A stretch of DNA of 43,490 nucleotides from Myxococcales bacterium (GTDB taxonomy: Bacteria > Myxococcota_A > Polyangia > Polyangiales > JAFGIB01), in NCBI GenBank assembly GCA_028817905.1, contig JAPPOR010000996.1, positions 1 to 43,490 on the forward strand, read 5' to 3'. The stretch's first letter is position 1. Every line of letters begins with the position of its first letter. The notes beneath the pieces are model-generated. The model did no database searches. It was not told where the DNA came from and worked only from the letters and a program-made list of their open reading frames with translations. Made by a program: the position numbers and the translations under genes. This document shows, piece after piece, positions 8,654 through 16,028 of this stretch.

Positions 8654-10306
8654 ATGTGCAACACCCGAACACTTAGTTGGGCCCTTGTGTGGGTCGTAGC
8701 ACTAGGGAGCGCGCAAGCGACCGCGCAGGACATGCAGTTCGGCCTGGAGGAAACGGGGGCTGCCCCCGTGGGGCCGCCGGCGGAGGGGCCGCCCTCCGAG
8801 GCCTTGGCCAATGCCTTGCGACTCTACTCTCAGGAGCGCTATACGGAGGCGGCTGTTCAGTTCCAAAGGGTGGTTGAAGGCGAGACCCCCGATGCGCCGG
8901 CGAACGTGCAGAAGGCACAGTTCTTTCTGGGTAAGGCGCTGTATCACCTCCACTATTACCAGTCGGCTCTGGCGGTGTTTGACGAGATTTCCGAGCTCGG
9001 TCGCGGCCATCTCTTCTTCGATCAGACGCTACAGTGGCTGGCGCAGCTGGCTTCGCAGTTGCCCGAGCCAGCCGGCATCATCGACAAGGTGGGCCGCTTC
9101 GGCGTTGACCAGTTGGCCCAGTTCAATACGGATGACAACGCGGACCTGTACAACCAGCTGCTCTACGTCATGGGTCGCTCCAAATACAATGCGGGCGACT
9201 TTCAAGGCGCGATAGAACTCTTCAAGCAGGTCGATAGCGAGAACCGCTGGTACGTGAAGGCACGCTTCTTCGAGGGGATCTCGTATATTCGCATGCGTCG
9301 AGCCCAACCGGCTGCCGCGGCGTTCCGCGAGATCATCGAGGCCGTCGAAGACGGCGACGTCGCCGGGGTGGAGGACGCAGACCGAATGGTGGATCTGGGC
9401 TGGATTTCCCTAGCCCGCGTCTACTACACGGCAGCGAACAAGACCACGCCGGACGGGGAGCGCGAGGTGGACGGTGTTCTACTCGGCAACGCGGTCGAGG
9501 CCTGGACCAAGATCGAAAACGACAGCGAGTACTGGCTGGACTCGCTGTTTGAAGCCTCCTGGGCGTTTTTCCTTGCGGATGAGTACTCGCGTGCCTTGGG
9601 GAATGCCCACACCCTGTTTTCGCCCTATTTCAAGGAGTCCTTCTATCCCGAGGCGATGGTGCTCAAGGCGGTGGTCTTCTTTACCAACTGCCAGATGGCC
9701 AACGCCACGGCCGTCGTGCAGCGGTTCCATGAGCGCTACGATCCGGTGAAGGTGAAGCTCGACGAGCTCCTGCAGAAGTACCAGGACAACGCGGCCTTCT
9801 TCAGCTTCCTTCAGCAGATTCGCTCTGGGGATGCGAACTTGCCCCCGGAGATTCGAGGTATCGTGACGTCGGCTCTCTCAGACCGCGCGGTCCTTTCCAA
9901 TCTCGAGTACGTAAAGCTACTCGAGGAAGAGGAAAAGCAACTCAAGGACGCACCCTCGCAATTTTCCGCGTCGTCGCTGGGCCAGCGTATTTTGCAGGAC
10001 ATCATGGTGGCCAAGTCGTTTGCGGTGGACCAGGCGGGGGACATTGCCAAGGGTCGCTACAATCGATTGATTCGCGAGATGCAGGACCTCTCCAACCAGA
10101 TTGACACGGTGGAGATCGAGGTACTCAACTACGAGCGGGGTCAGATCGACGCCAAGATCAAGAATCAGATGACGGCTGCCGCGGAATCGACTGGCGGTCA
10201 GGTCTATGTGTCTCCCGAGCACAATGTCTGGCCCTTCAACGGTGAGTACTGGCGCGATGAGCTGGGCTATTACCGCCAGGAAGTCACCTACAGGTGTGGA
10301 AGGTAA
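8654..10306 (+). CDS. gltC: GltC/NfsC-like periplasmic TPR protein
   Basis: A 550-residue exported TPR protein, first gene of the cluster. GGAG lies 7 bases before the ATG. The signal peptide ends near residue 24-25 (QATAQ/DMQF). TPR-like helical pairs fill about residues 50-340, for example RLYSQERYTEAAVQFQRVVE, YHYQSALAVFDEI-type segments and SKYNAGDFQGAIELFKQVD. The middle is helical, and the C-terminus ends in an aromatic-rich element, WPFNGEYWRDELGYYR, which I recall as typical of GltC/NfsC proteins. In M. xanthus GltC is a periplasmic TPR protein associated with the outer-membrane part of the gliding complex. In the nfs locus the gltC-like gene directly precedes the gltD-like gene, as here. 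The next gene starts 2 bases after its stop. Family assignment is from memory of architecture, not a search. Confidence 0.68.
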   Translation: MCNTRTLSWALVWVVALGSAQATAQDMQFGLEETGAAPVGPPAEGPPSEALANALRLYSQERYTEAAVQFQRVVEGETPDAPANVQKAQFFLGKALYHLHYYQSALAVFDEISELGRGHLFFDQTLQWLAQLASQLPEPAGIIDKVGRFGVDQLAQFNTDDNADLYNQLLYVMGRSKYNAGDFQGAIELFKQVDSENRWYVKARFFEGISYIRMRRAQPAAAAFREIIEAVEDGDVAGVEDADRMVDLGWISLARVYYTAANKTTPDGEREVDGVLLGNAVEAWTKIENDSEYWLDSLFEASWAFFLADEYSRALGNAHTLFSPYFKESFYPEAMVLKAVVFFTNCQMANATAVVQRFHERYDPVKVKLDELLQKYQDNAAFFSFLQQIRSGDANLPPEIRGIVTSALSDRAVLSNLEYVKLLEEEEKQLKDAPSQFSASSLGQRILQDIMVAKSFAVDQAGDIAKGRYNRLIREMQDLSNQIDTVEIEVLNYERGQIDAKIKNQMTAAAESTGGQVYVSPEHNVWPFNGEYWRDELGYYRQEVTYRCGR

Positions 10307-10308
10307 CG

Positions 10309-13300
10309 ATGCGATCGATGCGAAATCCCTTGCTGTTCACGTTGCTGCTGGCGCTTTGCGTCGCTGCTGAGGTTCGCGCCCAGCCGGGAGGCGACCCGGG
10401 TGTGGGCGACACAGCGGAAGATGACGAGGGGGCTGACGACGCGGAGGCTCGTGCGCCCGGCGTCTGCATTGGACCCGAAGCGCCAAAGACCATCAACGCG
10501 TGCCCGAAGAACACGCCGAAAACCAAGCGCAGAACCGCCGGCGAGACCCCGAAGTCGCGCCTGCGCGCCGCCAAGCGCAAGGTTGAGGAGCCCAAAGGGA
10601 TCGAGGCCAAGGGGCCCTCGATCGATCTGGACGTTGCCACCTTGCGCAACAAGGAGAAGCTCGAGGTCAAGGCCTTCCAGCTGCTGCAGCGGGAGATTCG
10701 CGTGACGCAGCGGCTCATGAGCAACATGTCGAGGCAAGACAAGCGACGCCCGGAGGTGTTGCTTCGTCTTGCTGAGAACTACTTCGATCTCACCCTGACT
10801 GCGAATCAGGAGGTTCACAAGCTCGACGACCCGATCTACGAAGCCTGTTCCGGCAAGCGCAAGAACCGCGGTAAGTGCAAGAGCCTTCGGAACAAGCAGA
10901 AGAAAGCTCAGGGCAACCTCCAGCTGGTCCGCGAGAAGAACATCAAGACCCTGGCCACCCTGGTCAAGGATCATCCGGGCTTCAAGAAGATGGACGAGGT
11001 GCTCTTCTCCCTCGGGTTCTCGCTCGAGGAGATGAAGCAGTTCGATCGCGCGCGCCAGGTGTACCACCGGCTGATCAAGAGCTACCCCCAAAGCAAGTTC
11101 ATCCCGAACGCATACCTGTCGTTCGCCGAGTACTACTTCCAACAGGGGGATATGCGGGCGGCGCAGCAGTTCTATCAGAAGGTGACCGAGATTCCGCCCG
11201 AGCGGAACCGAGTGTACGGCTTCGCGGTCTACAAGCAGGCATGGTGCTACTACAACCTTGAGGACTATCGCGGAGCCCTGCAGTCGTTCGTCGAGACCAT
11301 CGAGTTCGCTCAAGAGAACCCCGAGGCCCACAACGTCCAGAATCTGCTGAAACAGTCGCGGCGGGAGCTCGTGATGCCCTACGCGCAGGTCGGCAATCCG
11401 CAGAAGGCGCTCGACTTCTTCCGGCGCTACGCCAAGGACGATCCTCAAGCGTACGAGATGTTCGAGTCCTTGGGGGAGCTGTACTTCGACACCGGTCAGT
11501 GGCCCGAGGTTATCTCGGTTTATCACAAGCTCATGTCTGAGCGCTCGGAGAACCACAAGGTCTGCTACTGGCAAGGGCGCGTGACCCAGGCTGTCATTTC
11601 CTCGAAGCCGAAACCCAAGCAGGTCGTGGAGATCCAGCGCATGGTGGACCTCTATGAGAGCTACTCGTCCGGGAAGCACAAGGAGGGCGAGATCAAGTCT
11701 TGCAAGCAGTCGGCGGCTTCGGTGCTGATCGATCTTGCAACCGCCTGGCACCGTGAGGCCATCGGCACCGATACCCAGCCCGGCACGAATGACCGGGGCA
11801 CCATGGAGCAGGCCTCGAAGCTGTATCGGCTGATTCTCGACAAGTTCCCCGATATGGAGGCGATGGAGTTCCCCGATATCGACAAGCGAGATTGGCCCAC
11901 GGAGTACAAGGTCAGCTACTACTACGCGGAGCTATTGTGGAAGATGGAGTCGTGGGGCCAGTGCGGTCCGGCCTTTGACCGGGTTTTGCAGGTGGATCCG
12001 CGCGGGGAGTACACAGAAGACGCGGCGTACGCCTCGGTGCTTTGCTACAACAAGCAGTATCAGCTCAGCTATGCCAAGCGAGAAACCGAGGTCCGAGGCA
12101 AGAAGAAGAAGGGCCGCGGCAAGCGGAAGGAGAAGGAGCCTTCCCGTGCGGATCTGGTCGAGAAGTACAAGGCGAAGCCCCTGAGCGAACTCGAGGAGGG
12201 GATGCTGCGTGCCTATCAGCGGTACGTCTGCTTCGTTCCGGACAGCGAGGACCTGGCTCAGATCAAGTACCGGCGGGCCCGTATCTATTACGAGTCCAAC
12301 CGCTTCGAGGAGGCGGCCGTTCTGTTCAAGGATATCGCCTTCAATCACAAGGACAGCGATCTGTCCGTGTTTGCGGCGAACCTGTATCTCGATTCGCTCA
12401 ACGTGTTGGGGACGTACAGCGAGCCCGCGAGGCCCGCATGCTACGACGACATGAACGACGACATCGAGCCGCTCTACAAGCTGTATTGCAGCGAGGATCA
12501 GCGCGAGGACAACGACGAGCTCTGCGAGGTGTTGGAGCAGCTACGGTGCGACCTTCTACGTAAGAAGGCCGAGTCGCTGCAGGCGACCAAGCAGTTCAAG
12601 GGCGCCGCGCAGTTGTACGTGCGCATCTTCCGCAAGTATTCCGAGTGCGGAAAGCTGGACGAGGTACTCTACAATGCCTCGATCAACTTCGAGGCAGCCC
12701 GTCTGCTGGGCCGGGCGATCAAGGTCCGCAAGGTCTTGATCGAGCGCTACGCGGACAGTGAGTGGTCCCGACGAGCGATGTATCTCATCGGAGCCAACTT
12801 TCACGCGCTGGCGTTTTACGAGTCCGCGGCAGACTACTACGAACAATTCGCGGAAAAGTACCCGAAGTCCTTGGGTCAGGACTGCACAGACCTCGACAAG
12901 GAAGGCGGCACGTGTGCGGTTGCCAATGAGGCGCTGCAGAACGCTGTCTTCTTCCGCCTGGGCCTCGGTGATGAAGAGCGGGCGCTCCAGGACGCATCGC
13001 TCTTCGAGAAGAACTACAATCGGAAGTTCCCGCGAAAGACCTCCCAGGTCGTCTACTCGATCGGCTCGATCTATGAGCGGCAACAGGACTGGCAGAAGCT
13101 AATCGGGCACTACACCTCTTTCTTGCGTCGCTACCGCAAGACGGCGATGCCCCACGAGACCATTCAGGCAAACGTGGCGGTAGGTCGCGCCCATCTAGAT
13201 CTCACGAAAGAGAGCAGGACCGGGCCTGACCGTAGGAAGGCGGCACCCTTCTTCAAAGCGGCGCTGAAGGCGTGGCAAGGTTCGAAAGACAAATTTGGGG

Positions 13301-13965
13301 ATTTGCCCGTTTCGGACGATCAGAAGCAACGCTTCCTGGCGTTTGCCAAGATCGCGTCGGCCGAAGCGCTGTTTCACTTGGGCGACCAGGAATTCGATCG
13401 CTACGCGGCGGTAGAGTTCCCGGTGTTCAAGGCCAAGGCCAAGGGAAGAGGGAAGAGGGAGCGAAACAAGGACCTGCAGGAGAAGTTCCAGAAGTGGATG
13501 CAGGGTGATTTCGTCAAGTGGCTTGAGAAGAAGTCGGCGTTGCTTGGGGAGGCCCAGAAGGCCTATGAGCAGATTTCAGAGCTCAAGGTGCCGCAATGGG
13601 ATATCGCGGCAGCCTCGCGGATCGGTGACATGTACTTGGCGTTGGTGGACCAGTTCCGCGACGCGCCGGTGCCACCGGTGCTGAAGGATGACGAAGAGCT
13701 AGTCGACATCTACTACCAGGGCTTGGATGAGGCCTCGAAGCCATGGGTCCAGAAGGCCAAGGATGCTTACGAATTCTGCCTCATCACGGCCACGAAAGTG
13801 CGCTGGTTCAACGAGTTCATGACGGCGTGCGAGCAGGAACTCTTCAAGCTGGATCCGCGCAAGTATCCGCGCGCAATGGAGCTGCGCGGCAGCGACATCT
13901 ACACCCACAGCGTCAACGCGGTGCCCGGAATCCCTGTCTTTGGGGCTGAAGGGGCGGGGGAGTGA
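10309..13965 (+). CDS. gltD: GltD/NfsD-like (AgnA) large periplasmic TPR protein
   Basis: A 1218-residue secreted TPR protein. The start at 10309 is set by GGAAGG at 10298-10303, 5 bases upstream, and by a signal peptide (NPLLFTLLLALCVAAEVRA, cleaved before QPGG). A disordered acidic and Lys-rich N-terminal stretch to about residue 120 precedes many TPR pairs, such as VLFSLGFSLEEMKQFDRARQ, AYLSFAEYYFQQGDMRAAQ and FESLGELYFDTGQWPEVI. Two very basic loops stand out: RGKKKKGRGKRKEKE (about 595-610) and KAKAKGRGKRERNKD (about 1038-1055). In the Glt and Nfs systems GltD/NfsD is the largest periplasmic TPR component. Translation is probably coupled to gltC, with a 2-base gap. Its stop is 41 bases before the gltE start. 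Confidence 0.72.
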   Translation: MRSMRNPLLFTLLLALCVAAEVRAQPGGDPGVGDTAEDDEGADDAEARAPGVCIGPEAPKTINACPKNTPKTKRRTAGETPKSRLRAAKRKVEEPKGIEAKGPSIDLDVATLRNKEKLEVKAFQLLQREIRVTQRLMSNMSRQDKRRPEVLLRLAENYFDLTLTANQEVHKLDDPIYEACSGKRKNRGKCKSLRNKQKKAQGNLQLVREKNIKTLATLVKDHPGFKKMDEVLFSLGFSLEEMKQFDRARQVYHRLIKSYPQSKFIPNAYLSFAEYYFQQGDMRAAQQFYQKVTEIPPERNRVYGFAVYKQAWCYYNLEDYRGALQSFVETIEFAQENPEAHNVQNLLKQSRRELVMPYAQVGNPQKALDFFRRYAKDDPQAYEMFESLGELYFDTGQWPEVISVYHKLMSERSENHKVCYWQGRVTQAVISSKPKPKQVVEIQRMVDLYESYSSGKHKEGEIKSCKQSAASVLIDLATAWHREAIGTDTQPGTNDRGTMEQASKLYRLILDKFPDMEAMEFPDIDKRDWPTEYKVSYYYAELLWKMESWGQCGPAFDRVLQVDPRGEYTEDAAYASVLCYNKQYQLSYAKRETEVRGKKKKGRGKRKEKEPSRADLVEKYKAKPLSELEEGMLRAYQRYVCFVPDSEDLAQIKYRRARIYYESNRFEEAAVLFKDIAFNHKDSDLSVFAANLYLDSLNVLGTYSEPARPACYDDMNDDIEPLYKLYCSEDQREDNDELCEVLEQLRCDLLRKKAESLQATKQFKGAAQLYVRIFRKYSECGKLDEVLYNASINFEAARLLGRAIKVRKVLIERYADSEWSRRAMYLIGANFHALAFYESAADYYEQFAEKYPKSLGQDCTDLDKEGGTCAVANEALQNAVFFRLGLGDEERALQDASLFEKNYNRKFPRKTSQVVYSIGSIYERQQDWQKLIGHYTSFLRRYRKTAMPHETIQANVAVGRAHLDLTKESRTGPDRRKAAPFFKAALKAWQGSKDKFGDLPVSDDQKQRFLAFAKIASAEALFHLGDQEFDRYAAVEFPVFKAKAKGRGKRERNKDLQEKFQKWMQGDFVKWLEKKSALLGEAQKAYEQISELKVPQWDIAAASRIGDMYLALVDQFRDAPVPPVLKDDEELVDIYYQGLDEASKPWVQKAKDAYEFCLITATKVRWFNEFMTACEQELFKLDPRKYPRAMELRGSDIYTHSVNAVPGIPVFGAEGAGE

Positions 13966-14006
13966 GTCGGCCTATGACTATCGAATCCGCTAGGGAGCGT
14001 AACCGT

Positions 14007-15464
14007 ATGCAGCGTTTCGGAACGAAAATCCTCTTCGCCGCCCTCGGCCTCAGCCTTGCCGCTTGTGGTGGTGGTGGAGCCAAGGGGGGCGCCGGCGGCA
14101 GCTCGGTTGACGAGACCGGCACCAAGATCCTGCGCAAGGACGGCACTGCCATGAACGTGACGGCCCACAAGCGCTGGGGCGACGCGGTCGAATACTTCAA
14201 GAAGCAAGACAAGCGAGGGTGGACGAAGGAAGCCTGCTCCAGCGCCCTCGACAAGTTCAAGGCTGCCGAGGCTGCGCAGGCCAAGTTTTCGGAAGCGATC
14301 TACATGCAGGGCCTCGTCCACTACAAGTGTGGGGACAAGAAGGCGGCCATCGGCCAGTACAACAAGGCACTTCGCATCAACAGCAAGCTTTGCAAGGCGC
14401 GGGTCGGCCTGGGCCTCGAGCAACTAGAGGGCGGGCGTTCCGGTCGTGGCGAGTTCGAGCGTGCGATCCGCGACGATCCCCAGTGTACCGAGGGGTACGT
14501 AAATCTTGCGATCGTTCAGCGCCAGGAGGGGAACAACGTCGAGGCTCTCAACAATCTGCGCCGAGCCCTAGCCATCGACGCGGAGTTCCTGCCGGCATTC
14601 AACGAGATGGCGCTGCTGTACCTGGGGGAGGCCGCAGACAACAAGAAGAAGCTCGACCTGGCAGAGGTGGTTTGCAGCCAGGCGCAGAAGATCGACGCTG
14701 AGTACGCGCCCATCTACAACACCTGGGGCCTCATCGATCTTCGCCGCAACAAAATCATCGAGGCCTCGGCCAAGTTCGAAAAGGCCTTTTCGCTCGATGG
14801 AAAGATGTTCGAGGCCTATATGAACTTCGCCCAGATCACGATCGGCTTTCGTGGATATGCCGATGCTGAGAAGGCGTTTTCGAAGGCGATCGGTCTGCAG
14901 CCGGAGAGCTTCGATGCACAGGTCGGTCTGGGAGTCGCATATCGCGGCTTGGAGCAGAACGACAAGGCGATCGCGGCCTATGAGAAGGCCATGAAGCTCC
15001 AGCCTCGGCGCGCCGAGCCGTACTACAACCTCGGGGTCCTCTGGCAGGATTTCCAGAGCGGCACCAAGGGCGACATGGCCAAGGCCGAGCGGTACTACAA
15101 GCAGTTCCTGAACAAAGCCGGTTCGGAGCCGCGTTACAAGGTCGCCGTCGATGACGTCACGCGCCGCTGCAAGGAGACCAAGCGACGGCGCGGTCGGCGT
15201 TCGAAGTGCATTGCCGGTCGCCTCCAGAACATTGAGAACTATCGCCGAGCTCTGAAAGAGATGGAGGAGATGGAGAAGCTCCAGAAGGAGGCGGAGCGTC
15301 AGGCCGCCGAACTGGAGGCGCAAGAGAAGGCCGAAGCGGAGGCCGCCCGCAAGGCAGCGGAAGAAGAGGCCAAGCAGGCCCAAGAGGAAGGTGATGCAGC
15401 CGAGGGCGGCGGCGGTGCTGAAGGTGCAGGCGCCGGGCCCAAGAAGGGCGGCAAGGGAAAGTAG
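14007..15464 (+). CDS. gltE: GltE/NfsE-like (AglT) TPR lipoprotein
   Basis: A 485-residue lipoprotein. I chose ATG 14007, which has GGGAG 9 bases upstream and gives a compact lipoprotein signal (MQRFGTKILFAALGLSLAAC, lipidated Cys20); an in-frame GTG at 13962 overlaps the gltD stop but would spoil the signal. After a Gly-rich spacer come about eight TPR repeats (residues about 60-390), e.g. YMQGLVHYKCGDKKAAIGQY, NLRRALAIDAEFLPAFNEMA, GVAYRGLEQNDKAIAAYEKA. The tail, from about 415, is a Glu/Lys/Ala coiled coil ending in a Gly/Lys-rich stretch. GltE (AglT) is the TPR lipoprotein of the M. xanthus adventurous gliding complex and is needed for motility there. Position after gltD and before a small exported protein and gltG matches the known gene order. 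Confidence 0.75.
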   Translation: MQRFGTKILFAALGLSLAACGGGGAKGGAGGSSVDETGTKILRKDGTAMNVTAHKRWGDAVEYFKKQDKRGWTKEACSSALDKFKAAEAAQAKFSEAIYMQGLVHYKCGDKKAAIGQYNKALRINSKLCKARVGLGLEQLEGGRSGRGEFERAIRDDPQCTEGYVNLAIVQRQEGNNVEALNNLRRALAIDAEFLPAFNEMALLYLGEAADNKKKLDLAEVVCSQAQKIDAEYAPIYNTWGLIDLRRNKIIEASAKFEKAFSLDGKMFEAYMNFAQITIGFRGYADAEKAFSKAIGLQPESFDAQVGLGVAYRGLEQNDKAIAAYEKAMKLQPRRAEPYYNLGVLWQDFQSGTKGDMAKAERYYKQFLNKAGSEPRYKVAVDDVTRRCKETKRRRGRRSKCIAGRLQNIENYRRALKEMEEMEKLQKEAERQAAELEAQEKAEAEAARKAAEEEAKQAQEEGDAAEGGGGAEGAGAGPKKGGKGK

Positions 15465-15477
15465 CTCGGAAAAAGTG

Positions 15478-15507
15478 ACGGCGTCGGGAACCCTTCCGCG
15501 GCGCCGT
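15478..15507 (+). other. Hairpin between gltE and gltF
   Basis: ACGGCG (15478-15483) pairs with CGCCGT (15502-15507), and inside them GGAA pairs with TTCC around a CCC loop. No T-run follows, so this is more likely an mRNA-stability or partial attenuation element inside the operon than a terminator. Confidence 0.35.
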
Positions 15508-15632
15508 TGTCCGACTTGGTGTGAAGGACTCGTACGCTCTGCAGCGTCGACACAAGGGCCGCGCTCGGGTGAGCGCGGACGCGGAAGATTGGGTCAATGT
15601 TTTCGCGGGCTTCAGGAGGCGTGGGGTTTGAC

Positions 15633-15863
15633 ATGAAGACGATTGCGATGGTGATGGTGGCGGCATTTGGGCTCGTGGGAACCGCGGTGGCGCAGGATGA
15701 CAACGCGACCGCCTACGACTTCGAGGACGACCTGGTTCAAGGTGACCTGGTGCGGCCGGACGGGGAGAATCTGATGGTCAGGCGCCGCGGGGCACGAGAG
15801 TCTCTGATTCGTATTCGAGAGCACTTTATTCCGGAATTGCTCAAGTCGGTCGAGAACCTGTAG
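15633..15863 (+). CDS. gltF: Small exported protein, GltF/NfsF-like
   Basis: A 76-residue precursor with a clear signal peptide (MKTIAMVMVAAFGLVGTAVA, cleaved before QDD), leaving a mature protein of about 56 residues. The mature part is acidic at first (YDFEDDLVQGDLV) and ends in an amphipathic helix (RESLIRIREHFIPELLKSV). AGGAGG lies 13 bases before the ATG, rather far; an in-frame GTG at 15621 is only 1 base from it, and the ATG gives a better signal. Identity rests on position: between gltE and gltG the M. xanthus locus has GltF (also CglF), a small exported protein. Sequence alone would not identify it. Its mature start, like those of GltC and one barrel, begins QD followed by an acidic stretch. 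Confidence 0.55.
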   Translation: MKTIAMVMVAAFGLVGTAVAQDDNATAYDFEDDLVQGDLVRPDGENLMVRRRGARESLIRIREHFIPELLKSVENL

Positions 15864-16028
15864 GCAGGTTGATGGCCCTCCCGCCACAGAGGGTAGGTGT
15901 GAAAGACGCCGGGCTTCGGTAATCGGGGCCGAACGCAGCCGATGGGCTCCTGGTGGGGCTTGCCGCTGGGGTGGCGCAAATGACTTTTCTGTTCGTTCGA
16001 TTGTGAATCTGTTGTGCTGGAGGCTGGT

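Noticed and set aside
10288-11751. Long open frame of 487 codons on the minus strand opposite the gltD-like gene
   Set aside because: It is the antisense shadow of a GC-rich TPR gene: Leu/His/Arg-rich, no domain, no start signal, while the plus-strand frame has a signal peptide, Shine-Dalgarno and TPR motifs.
13962-14006. GTG start for gltE overlapping the gltD stop
   Set aside because: It would put 15 polar residues before the lipoprotein signal; ATG 14007 has a proper Shine-Dalgarno and a compact lipobox signal.
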